From Candidatus Falkowiibacteriota bacterium (GTDB lineage Bacteria; Patescibacteriota; Patescibacteriia; JACRDY01), in NCBI GenBank assembly GCA_016218485.1, contig JACRDY010000012.1, forward strand, positions 1-14,703: DNA of 14,703 nt, read 5' to 3'. Position numbers and translations under genes: made by a program. Under the pieces are notes generated by a model. That model saw only the letters and a list, made by a program, of their open reading frames with translations. It was not told where the DNA came from and did not search any database. Shown piece after piece: positions 1-5,824 of the stretch (its first letter is position 1; every line of letters begins with the position of its first letter).

Positions 1-2
1 AC

Positions 3-1751
3 GAGGCGGTCAACGCCTGTGAGCACGCCGGCGACCCCTGTGACAGCGACGAGGTCTGCAACGAACAGACCAATTTCTGTGATCTGGATTCGACGACGAG
101 CGGATGCTCGGTGGAGCGCGTCGGCAACGACGTCTATATTGAGTGCGACGCGGATGCCAATCTCGGCTCCGCGCTGCTCGGCTGCGATGACAACCCCGAT
201 GAGTGGTGCGACCTGTCGCAGGTGCCGCTGAATCTCCTGGATATCCAGGACGGACGCGCCCTGTGGCATGTCGCGGTGCTTGAGGGGTACGATTCCCTCC
301 GGATCAAAATGATGGGTCTCGGTTTCTTTTACGCCGGGGCTTGCGACTACAGCGGTACCGTTCGGTGGTTCGAGGACGTTTGGGGTGGGTTCATTGACCT
401 GACCCCGGATGAGTTCTACTGCCTGGCCGACTTCGGCTGGCAGGCGGACCCCCTGATCGGCGCCGTGGGCTACCCGAGCCAATTCTCGCCGCTGATCGAG
501 CGGCAGCCGGACGCGCTGTGCGACTGGCTGGAAACGGCCGGAGACTACGCGTTCTCCTGGACCTTCACGGATGGGGACCCGAGCTCGGGCCTCAATCCCG
601 ACGAGGTCGTGACCTTCGATTCTCCCGGTGAGAAGCTGGTTGAGCTGCGGCTCTATCAGCGCAACGGCGCGATGTGGGATCTGTACGAAACCGTGGCCGG
701 CCTCTATGAGGTCAGGAATGCGGTGCCCTGTGACGTGGACGCGGACTGCAACGACAACGATGGCTGCACCTTCGGCGACGAATGCGGGAGTGACGGATTC
801 TGCGGCTGGGGCATCAATCCCTGCCAGGACGACGGCTTCTTCTGCAACGGCGACGAGGTGTGCGTTTCCCTGTCGGATACCGCGTATGAGTGCGGATCGG
901 CAGGCGACCCGTGCAGCCAGGACGGCCTCTACTGCAACGGCGATGAGCGTTGCGACGAGGACCTCAACTCGTGCTACAGCGACGGCGATCCTTGCCTGGA
1001 TGGCGAGGAGTGCGAGGAAAGTACGGATGAGTGCTTGGTTCCTCAATGCCAGGTTGACGCCGACTGCGACGACGGCCTGTACTGCAACGGCAGCGAGTTC
1101 TGCTTCCTCGGAAGCTGCGCTCCGGCCGCTGATGGACCCTGCAGCCAGGATGAGACCTGCGACGAGGGCACGGACAGTTGCGTGCCGAACGTCGAGTGCC
1201 AGGTTGACGCCGACTGCGACGACGGCCTGTTCTGCAACGGGACAGAGACTTGCGAAAGCGGCTTTTGCGCGAACGGCGCCGAGCCGTGTACGCAGGATGA
1301 GACCTGTGACGAGTTGACCGACACCTGTACGGGGGTGACCCCGCCGGTGTGCGGCGACTTCCTGTGTGAGACGCCCGAGACCGTGGCGACCTGCCCAGTC
1401 GACTGCGCGGAGTGCGCGGTCATCCGTACCGGCTCCGGCCGGAACGGCGGGACCATCGCGGTGCGCGGACTGACCGGAATGAGCGTCCCGCTCAACCAGT
1501 TCGTCTTCGGCTGCTTGGTGGCCCCGTACTGCGGCGCGCCCACCGGCGTGCCGACGGTCTACGACGGCGCGACCGACACCTACACGGCGGCTATTCCCGA
1601 TGGCCGTGACTGGGCCAACTTCTTCGCGGACAGTCAGGGGACCTGGGGCGACATCGCCTCCACGGAAACCTGCTACTACAGCGGAGACGTGGCCTACGAC
1701 GACGCCGGGGGCGGCGACCGCCCGTTCTGGGATCTGACGCCGACGCCGTAG
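3..1751 (+). CDS. Cysteine-rich repeat surface/secreted protein, 5' truncated by window edge
   Basis: The reading frame is already open at base 3, so the true start lies outside the window; a GTG at 111 is internal and has no ribosome site. The visible 582 residues have three parts. Residues 1-242 are mostly globular, with a short Cys cluster at the N-terminal end and a PKD-like stretch before the repeats (FTDGDP...VVTFDSPGEKLVELRLY). Residues about 243-471 hold more than 35 cysteines in DADCDDGLYCNG...C and CSQDETCDEGTDSC type repeats, ending in CGDFLCE...CPVDC. A C-terminal domain of about 110 residues has few cysteines. Such repeats are known from secreted proteins of Myxococcota-like bacteria and are presumably disulfide-bonded or metal-binding. 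Two units share a 34-bp identical block 150 bp apart (1047-1080 and 1197-1230). Of the first 60 bases, 41 are G or C, far richer than the polysaccharide genes, which suggests transfer. Function is unknown. Confidence 0.85.
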   Translation, partial: EAVNACEHAGDPCDSDEVCNEQTNFCDLDSTTSGCSVERVGNDVYIECDADANLGSALLGCDDNPDEWCDLSQVPLNLLDIQDGRALWHVAVLEGYDSLRIKMMGLGFFYAGACDYSGTVRWFEDVWGGFIDLTPDEFYCLADFGWQADPLIGAVGYPSQFSPLIERQPDALCDWLETAGDYAFSWTFTDGDPSSGLNPDEVVTFDSPGEKLVELRLYQRNGAMWDLYETVAGLYEVRNAVPCDVDADCNDNDGCTFGDECGSDGFCGWGINPCQDDGFFCNGDEVCVSLSDTAYECGSAGDPCSQDGLYCNGDERCDEDLNSCYSDGDPCLDGEECEESTDECLVPQCQVDADCDDGLYCNGSEFCFLGSCAPAADGPCSQDETCDEGTDSCVPNVECQVDADCDDGLFCNGTETCESGFCANGAEPCTQDETCDELTDTCTGVTPPVCGDFLCETPETVATCPVDCAECAVIRTGSGRNGGTIAVRGLTGMSVPLNQFVFGCLVAPYCGAPTGVPTVYDGATDTYTAAIPDGRDWANFFADSQGTWGDIASTETCYYSGDVAYDDAGGGDRPFWDLTPTP

Positions 1752-1790
1752 GGCGCGGCCCAGAGTTTTCCCAATTTTAATCAAATCACA

Positions 1791-1870
1791 AGGGCGACCG
1801 CAGGTCGCCCTCACATATCCGACCCGGGGATGCCACATGGCACCCGGGTCGTTTTCGATTTATTTTTTTA
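1791..1870 (+). terminator. Double-hairpin intrinsic terminator after the cysteine-rich gene
   Basis: The first hairpin has perfect 9-bp arms AGGGCGACC (1791-1799) and GGTCGCCCT (1803-1811) with a GCA loop. The second has perfect 9-bp arms CGACCCGGG (1820-1828) and CCCGGGTCG (1843-1851), with a small inner TGCC/GGCA stem, followed directly by TTTT and then a run of T (1862-1869). The position, 40-100 bases after the stop codon, fits a Rho-independent terminator. Confidence 0.8.
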
Positions 1871-1965
1871 AATTTATTGTACAGTGGTACCTCTGTGGGA
1901 GCACGTTTCTCTCCTTACCTCGCCGGACCCTTCTGTCTTTACCTAAAGCGTACTCGACCGTCTTT

Positions 1966-1985
1966 CCCCCTTATTCATAAGGGGG
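1966..1985. repeat. Perfect 9-bp-arm hairpin in repeat copy 1
   Basis: CCCCCTTAT (1966-1974) and ATAAGGGGG (1977-1985) pair across a TC loop. Copy 2 of the surrounding repeat keeps only the AAGGGGGAGGACA side, so the left arm is specific to copy 1. Confidence 0.6.
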
Positions 1986-1991
1986 AGGACA

Positions 1992-2027
1992 GCCTGCCCG
2001 CAATGCTGCGCGCATAGCGTTGCAGGC
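1992..2027. repeat. Hairpin unit nested in repeat copy 1
   Basis: GCCTG (1992-1996) pairs with CAGGC (2023-2027), and CAATGCT (2001-2007) with AGCGTTG (2016-2022), leaving a 4-base bulge and an 8-base loop. Copy 2 lacks this stretch: GGGGGAGGACA runs straight into GGAGGGGGT. It therefore looks like a small palindromic unit inserted in copy 1 or lost from copy 2. Confidence 0.6.
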
Positions 2028-2312
2028 GGGGAGGGGGTTTTCTAGTTTCTCCCAACTCCCATCATTATCTTTAGTTCCACCGTTTGGGTGGTACCCCTGC
2101 GGGGGCTGTTACTTTCTGTAACCAGAAAGTAACCAAAGAGTTTCGGGGGCGGCAGAGTCCGTCGTGCTTAGGCAGCGCTATACGTATCTACCCGCCTCGC
2201 CCCTGCAGCCCTAGAGAACCGAAACGGGGCTCGGCTCGGGACAATGCCGCCCCCGAACCCCACCGGACTTATACTGTTTGAGTTTTGATTCCGTGCGGTT
2301 GTAAGAGATAAA

Positions 2313-2321
2313 TGGTATAAT
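2313..2321 (+). promoter_or_regulatory. Extended -10 promoter of the methyltransferase
   Basis: TGGTATAAT is a perfect TATAAT hexamer (2316-2321) with the TGn extension. No convincing -35 hexamer is seen at the normal distance. Initiation about 7 bases downstream would fall at or beside the ATG at 2328, predicting a leaderless transcript, which agrees with the absence of a ribosome site. Confidence 0.55.
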
Positions 2322-2327
2322 GATGGT

Positions 2328-3218
2328 ATGTCATTGTATTCCACCGTGGTCAAAAAATTTTGTCGGGTTATCTTTAATTTCTGGCAGGCGCTGGGCGTGC
2401 ATATCACGCCAGTGCATTTCTATAGTCCGATTCCGGATACTGCCGCCCTGCCCAAACGGCTGTGGCAGAAGCAGTCCGCGCTGCCCGGGTTAGATTTGCG
2501 TATAGCAGAGCAGTTGGTGTTGCTGAAACAGCTGGCCAAATTCAAAAAAGAGTACGACGCGCTGCCACGACAGGGCCGGCTGCCGGAATTTTATCTCCAG
2601 AATCATTCATTTGAATCGGTAGACGCGGAAGTGCTTTATAGCATGATTCGTTGCCACAAACCCAAACGTATTTGGGAGATCGGTTCAGGCATGTCAACGC
2701 TTCTGGCCGCGCAGGCGCTGGAAAAAAACAGGGCAGAGGGTCATGCGGGGGAGCTGGTGGTGTTTGAGCCGTACCCGGCTAAATTTCTACGTATGGGGTT
2801 TCCCGGGCTGACCCGTTTGGTCCAGAAGCCCATTCAAGATATTCCGGTCAAAGAATTTCAAAAACTCCAGGCCGGGGATATTCTGTTCATTGACTCCAGC
2901 CACGTACTGAAAATCGGCAGCGACGTGCAGTATGAGTATTTGGAAATTCTGCCGCGTCTGAACCCGGGCGTGATGGTGCATGTGCACGACATTTTTTGGC
3001 CGGGCGAATACCCGGAGCAATGGGTCAAGCATGAGCACCGGTTTTGGACAGAGCAGTATCTGTTTCAGGCATTTCTGGCCTTTAACCGTGACTTCCAAAT
3101 TCTCCTGTCCAATCATTATTTGCATGTGACGCAGCCGGCGGCGCTGCGCAAAGCTTTCGCCTCATATAACTCCAAGACGGTGAAGCCGGGGAGTGTGTGG
3201 ATGGTGAGGGTGGGGTAG
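2328..3218 (+). CDS. Class I SAM-dependent methyltransferase (Methyltransf_24-like)
   Basis: The 296-residue protein has a Rossmann-type SAM-binding core. Motif I is EIGSG (117-121), followed by a long strand and FEPYP (146-150, acidic residue at the end of strand 2). FIDSSH (187-192) is motif IV and HVHDIF (218-223) a later conserved motif. In this family the IDxxH and HD residues often bind a metal or the substrate. The substrate cannot be read from sequence; sugar or small-molecule methylation is plausible beside polysaccharide genes. The ATG at 2328 is chosen because a TGn-TATAAT promoter ends just before it and the nearby upstream ATGs (2312, 2320, 2323) are in other frames. There is no signal peptide, so it is cytoplasmic. 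Base composition resembles the downstream polysaccharide genes rather than the two G+C-rich neighbours. Confidence 0.85.
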   Translation: MSLYSTVVKKFCRVIFNFWQALGVHITPVHFYSPIPDTAALPKRLWQKQSALPGLDLRIAEQLVLLKQLAKFKKEYDALPRQGRLPEFYLQNHSFESVDAEVLYSMIRCHKPKRIWEIGSGMSTLLAAQALEKNRAEGHAGELVVFEPYPAKFLRMGFPGLTRLVQKPIQDIPVKEFQKLQAGDILFIDSSHVLKIGSDVQYEYLEILPRLNPGVMVHVHDIFWPGEYPEQWVKHEHRFWTEQYLFQAFLAFNRDFQILLSNHYLHVTQPAALRKAFASYNSKTVKPGSVWMVRVG

Positions 3219-3249
3219 AATACATAGCTCAAAGCTCAAAGCACAGAGT

Positions 3250-3272
3250 ACGCTTCAAAAGGGCGTTTTTTT
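3250..3272 (+). terminator. Weak intrinsic terminator after the methyltransferase
   Basis: ACGC (3250-3253) pairs with GCGT (3263-3266) and the T run reaches 3272. The 4-bp stem is short, possibly extended by TT/AA, so the call is tentative. The T run leads into a copy of the AATTACGAA short repeat (3272-3281). Confidence 0.35.
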
Positions 3273-3312
3273 AATTACGAATAATAAAAACCAGAAATTA
3301 GAAGTTGGAAAC

Positions 3313-3335
3313 TCGCCCCGCATTGTGCGGGGCGA
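3313..3335. repeat. Perfect 10-bp-arm hairpin
   Basis: TCGCCCCGCA (3313-3322) and TGCGGGGCGA (3326-3335) flank a TTG loop, followed by GCGAAGCGAAGCGG. It has no T run and sits in the gene-free stretch 3219-3652, where it resembles a REP-like palindromic unit. Confidence 0.6.
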
Positions 3336-3371
3336 GGCGAAGCGAAGCGGGTTATAAATTAAAGACACGGC

Positions 3372-3415
3372 TGTCCTGGTTAACCTGGGTTTTAAAACCC
3401 AGGTTAACCAGGACA
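3372..3415. repeat. Perfect 44-bp palindrome with GGTTTTAAAACC core
   Basis: The sequence from TGTCCTGG (3372) to CCAGGACA (3415) equals its own reverse complement over all 44 bases, centred on TTTTAAAA. The core and the GTTAACC flanks are shared with the palindrome cluster at 12774-12893, marking a dispersed palindrome family. A cruciform, a RNA hairpin or a dimeric protein site are all possible. The rest of 3416-3520 shows nothing recognisable. Confidence 0.85.
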
Positions 3416-3521
3416 TGGACCACCCGACAATTTCTAATTTCCAATTTTTGTCTTTTTATCCTGTCGAACATAGCTTATCCCCAATGATTATTGGTCAATT
3501 TGTCCGTGGAGGTGTATTTAT

Positions 3522-3550
3522 TTGACAAGAATTGAATAATATGCTTAAAT
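3522..3550 (+). promoter_or_regulatory. Sigma70-type promoter of the MopE-like lipoprotein
   Basis: A perfect -35 TTGACA (3522-3527), a 17-base spacer and a -10 TTAAAT (3545-3550) with a TGC extension (3542-3544). Initiation near 3557 gives a leader of about 160 bases, A+T-rich at first, then containing a CCCC-GCGA-GGGG mini-hairpin (3684-3695) just before the ribosome site. Confidence 0.55.
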
Positions 3551-3703
3551 AGAGAGATTGATTAGAGAGTTAATATAATCAATTTATTTGGTTTTTTGCC
3601 ATATTTTGGTGATAAACCCGTACTTTGGTAATTTAGAGGTATTTAGTTTAAGATGAGTCGGTTCGGCAAACAGAAACCCAATTCCCCGCGAGGGGATAGA
3701 CGG

Positions 3704-3709
3704 AAGGAG
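3704..3709 (+). promoter_or_regulatory. Shine-Dalgarno site AAGGAG deciding the start at 3716
   Basis: AAGGAG lies 6 bases before the ATG at 3716. It favours this start over the in-frame ATG at 3653, which would add a hydrophilic extension ahead of the signal peptide. It is the only strong ribosome site in the window. Confidence 0.8.
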
Positions 3710-3715
3710 ACGGTC

Positions 3716-5170
3716 ATGAAACGGACGATGTTGGTTCTATTGGTCGTTCTGTTCGCGAGTGCGTTGTTCGCCTGTCAGGGTTCGGACGCGCCCAAGGAGA
3801 ACAATTACTATCCGGCGGATGACGACGCGAGTGATGATGACGACGGTGGCGAGTCGGTTTGTCCGGACAGTGACGGGGATGGCTTCACGGCTACGGACTG
3901 CGGCGGAACGGACTGTGACGACAGCGATCCCGCAGTCTGGCGTATCACGCGCCTGTACAATGACAACGACCTGGACGGCTTTGGCGCCTTGCCGCTGGAT
4001 GAGGTCTGCGTCGGGGACGTGGACGCGCCCCTGGGGACCAGTTTCCAGGGCAATGACTGCGACGACGCCAACGCTCAAGTTCACCCCACCGCGCAGGAGC
4101 TCTGCGACGGGATTGACAATAACTGCACCGGCGGCGTGGACGAGGGCGGGGTCTGCCAGAACGTCAGCTACTTCTGTGACAGCGATGGCGATCGCGCCGT
4201 GTCGCAGAGCGTCAGCGGCAGCTGTGACAGCTATGGCTGTATTCCGGACGGCTGCCAGCTTGGCCCAGGCACGGACTGCAACGACGGCGACCCGGGGTCG
4301 TGGCAAGAGCAAACGCTCTACAACGACCATGATCAGGACTCGTTCGGCGCCGGCGCGGGCCTGCCAGCCTGTGTCGGAACGGATCCGCCTCCCGGTTTTT
4401 CCTTCGTGGCCGACGACTGCAATGACGCGAGCGAGTTCGTCAACCCCAGCGCGGCCGAGATCTGCGACGGGATTGACAATAACTGCACCGGCGGCGTGGA
4501 CGAGGGCGGGGTCTGCTTTCAGACACCGTACTACTGCGACAACGACAACGACGGGTATGTGGCCTTGGCCGTGACCGGTCAGTGTGTCGGCTCTGGCTGC
4601 ATTCCGGCGGACTGTTTCGCCACGCCGGGGACGGATTGCGACGACCGCGATCAGTTCGCCTGGTCGTACATCTTGGCCTATGCGGACGGCGACCGTGACG
4701 GTTTCACCGCCGGTGGACAGGTGATGGTCTGCAGCGGTTTGAGTCTGCCGCCGGGCTACGGCTACAGCAACGACGCCGACTGCAATGACGGCGATCCGCT
4801 GGCCTGGCAGTTCTTGCCCGGTTACGCCGACGCGGACCTGGATCATCATGGTTCGGGTAGTCAGCTGCAGGTCTGCAGCGGCTTCAACCTGCCGTCAGGC
4901 TTCGCGGCCGACAACACCGACTGCGATGGCGGCGATGGTGAAATTTGGCGCCTCGGCAACTTCTATCAGGATTTTGACCAGGACAGCTTCGGCGTCAGTC
5001 CGCGCGAGACCGTCTGCTACGGCTACACGACGCCGGTTGGTTTCTCCGTCAACAATGGCGACTGTAACGATCTCATGGACGAGATCAATCCGGCGGCGCT
5101 GGAGATCTGCAGCGACACGTTGGACAACGACTGCAACGGGTTGGTGGACAGCGCCGACCCGAGCTGCTGA
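3716..5170 (+). CDS. MopE-like Cys/Asp-rich putative metal-binding lipoprotein
   Basis: The 484-residue precursor starts with KR and a hydrophobic stretch (5-19) ending in LFAC, a weak lipobox with Cys20 as the likely lipidated residue (Phe at -2 is unusual; ordinary secretion is the alternative). An Asp-rich linker (34-46) follows. The rest is repeats: a DxDxDG/F-type loop (NDNDLDGFG, NDHDQDSFG, DGDRDGFTA), a Cys-containing PxG segment, a DCDD or DCND motif, then VxPxAxExC and CDGIDNNCTGGVDEGGVC. These are hallmarks of the MopE-type putative metal-binding family and resemble Ca2+-binding loops. Modules at C130 and C250 are exactly 120 residues apart and share a 56-bp identical DNA block (4101-4156 and 4461-4516), indicating recent internal duplication. 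High G+C and a strong ribosome site set it apart from the polysaccharide genes, suggesting transfer. Expected on the cell surface; ligand and role unknown. Confidence 0.85.
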   Translation: MKRTMLVLLVVLFASALFACQGSDAPKENNYYPADDDASDDDDGGESVCPDSDGDGFTATDCGGTDCDDSDPAVWRITRLYNDNDLDGFGALPLDEVCVGDVDAPLGTSFQGNDCDDANAQVHPTAQELCDGIDNNCTGGVDEGGVCQNVSYFCDSDGDRAVSQSVSGSCDSYGCIPDGCQLGPGTDCNDGDPGSWQEQTLYNDHDQDSFGAGAGLPACVGTDPPPGFSFVADDCNDASEFVNPSAAEICDGIDNNCTGGVDEGGVCFQTPYYCDNDNDGYVALAVTGQCVGSGCIPADCFATPGTDCDDRDQFAWSYILAYADGDRDGFTAGGQVMVCSGLSLPPGYGYSNDADCNDGDPLAWQFLPGYADADLDHHGSGSQLQVCSGFNLPSGFAADNTDCDGGDGEIWRLGNFYQDFDQDSFGVSPRETVCYGYTTPVGFSVNNGDCNDLMDEINPAALEICSDTLDNDCNGLVDSADPSC

Positions 5171-5232
5171 ATTTTCCTCTTCACCGATAGTGCCCGAGGA
5201 GGCGCGCACTATCCGCTTTATGCACAAACTGA

Positions 5233-5267
5233 AAGGCCGTGTGGGGTTCACCCCGTGCGGTCTTTTT
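5233..5267 (+). terminator. Intrinsic terminator after the MopE-like gene
   Basis: Arms at 5233-5246 and 5251-5264 form a 14-bp stem with four G-U pairs around a TTCA loop, and T residues continue to 5267. Confidence 0.8.
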
Positions 5268-5298
5268 CGTTGTCTTCTACGAATTACGAATAAAGCAT

Positions 5299-5590
5299 GT
5301 GAGCACGTCTCTCTCCAAGGGGGAGGACAGGAGGGGGTGTTCGTGCTGTTCTCCCACTCCCACCGTTATGTTTAATTTCATCGTATGGTGGTACCCCTCC
5401 GCGGGGGCTCGTTACTTTCTGTAACCAGAAAGTAACCAAAGAGTTTCGGGGTGGCAAATGCCCGCAGTGCTTGGATACGTTGTACTTTTCTACCCGCCTC
5501 GCCCCTGCAACCCTAGAGAACCGAAACGGGGCTCGGCTCGGGGCAGTTGCCACCCCGAACCCCATGCTACTTATTCTGTTTCCCTTTTAA
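5299..5590 (+). repeat. Dispersed structured repeat, copy 2 (core 5387-5564)
   Basis: This is the direct-repeat partner of 1897-2290. It contains the same hairpin GTTACTTTCTG-TAAC-CAGAAAGTAAC (5411-5436), and its long-range stem is TTCGGGGTGGCAA (5445-5457) with TTGCCACCCCGAA (5547-5559). Compared with copy 1 the stem has a C:G to T:A change and one G:C pair fewer, both altered together on the two arms. The block from CTACCCGCCTCG to GGGGCTCGGCTCGGG is almost unchanged. The left part (GAGCACGT, GGGGGAGGACA, CTCCCA) is shorter and lacks the extra hairpins. Like copy 1, it follows a terminator and precedes a promoter. No protein-coding reading survives in both copies. Confidence 0.8.
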
Positions 5591-5617
5591 ATCTATCTAG
5601 CTCTGGTGGCGTAGATT

Positions 5618-5651
5618 GGGTAATAGTAGATTCCCCTTTGTACTATTACCC
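5618..5651. repeat. Perfect 11-bp-arm hairpin
   Basis: GGGTAATAGTA (5618-5628) and TACTATTACCC (5641-5651) flank a 12-base loop. It lies between repeat copy 2 and the O-antigen ligase promoter, with no T run on the + strand. Role unknown. Confidence 0.55.
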
Positions 5652-5707
5652 CGCTATCGTGGGTTAGGTTAGGCAGGGGGAGTTACGGTAGGTTATTCAT
5701 ACATTCG

Positions 5708-5751
5708 CCTGCCTGCGCGGAGCTGAAGCGCTCCGCTTCGGCGAAGGCAGG
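5708..5751. repeat. REP-like palindromic unit
   Basis: CCTGCC (5708-5713) pairs with GGCAGG (5746-5751), and inside GCGGAGC (5717-5723) pairs with GCTCCGC (5730-5736). TTCGCC and GGCGAA offer an alternative pairing. A reverse-oriented AATTACGAA short repeat follows at 5757-5769. Confidence 0.55.
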
Positions 5752-5781
5752 TATGGATTCGTAATTCGTAGGGAAAAAAAT

Positions 5782-5810
5782 TTGAAAAATTGGCTAAAAA
5801 CCGGTAAAAT
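5782..5810 (+). promoter_or_regulatory. Sigma70-type promoter of the O-antigen ligase gene
   Basis: TTGAAA (5782-5787), a 17-base spacer and TAAAAT (5805-5810). Initiation at about 5817 leaves only about 8 bases before the ATG at 5825, so the mRNA would be nearly leaderless; the AGAGG at 5811-5815 would fall outside it. Confidence 0.6.
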
Positions 5811-5824
5811 AGAGGCAGGCTATT

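Larger units (their letters stand above)
1897..2290 (+). repeat. Dispersed structured repeat, copy 1 (core 2087-2262)
   Basis: This matches 5299-5590 in the same orientation. The core begins GGTGGTACCCCT (2087) and contains: a hairpin GTTACTTTCTG-TAAC-CAGAAAGTAAC (2108-2133); a long-range stem pairing TTCGGGGGCGGCA (2142-2154) with TGCCGCCCCCGAA (2245-2257); and between them a nearly invariant stretch (about 2187-2243) including CCCTAGAGAACCGAAACGGG. The left part (GAGCACGT..TCTCTCC, GGGGGAGGACA, CTCCCA) also matches copy 2 but carries extra hairpins. Small open frames here are not conserved between the copies because of a 1-base length difference between the two core halves, so it is most likely non-coding: a structured RNA, a REP/MITE-like DNA element or a protein-binding element. 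No other gene is visible in 1752-2327. Confidence 0.8.

Noticed and set aside
628..1317. Alternative + strand frame inside the cysteine-rich gene
   Set aside because: Ala/Thr/Arg-rich shadow of the Cys-repeat frame with no motif or start signal.
2084..2281. Small open frames in the structured repeats (both strands)
   Set aside because: The 1-base length difference between the copies breaks the frame, there is no start signal, and paired changes favour a structure.
3684..3695. Riboswitch or attenuator in the MopE-like leader
   Set aside because: Only a 4-bp CCCC/GGGG hairpin is visible and no known aptamer pattern or leader terminator could be recognised.
3653..3715. Earlier ATG for the MopE-like lipoprotein
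   Set aside because: It has no ribosome site and would put 21 polar residues before the signal peptide, whereas AAGGAG precedes 3716 at the ideal distance.
3737..4849. Long open frame on the - strand opposite the MopE-like gene
   Set aside because: It mirrors the repetitive G+C-rich coding strand, has a low-complexity Val/Ala/Arg composition and no family motif; the + strand frame has a promoter, ribosome site, signal peptide and known motifs.
2087..5564. Direct repeats as the ends of one composite transposon
   Set aside because: No transposase lies between them, no target duplication was found at the outer edges, and the methyltransferase between them looks like the host-type genes; cassette-wise insertion is only an inference.
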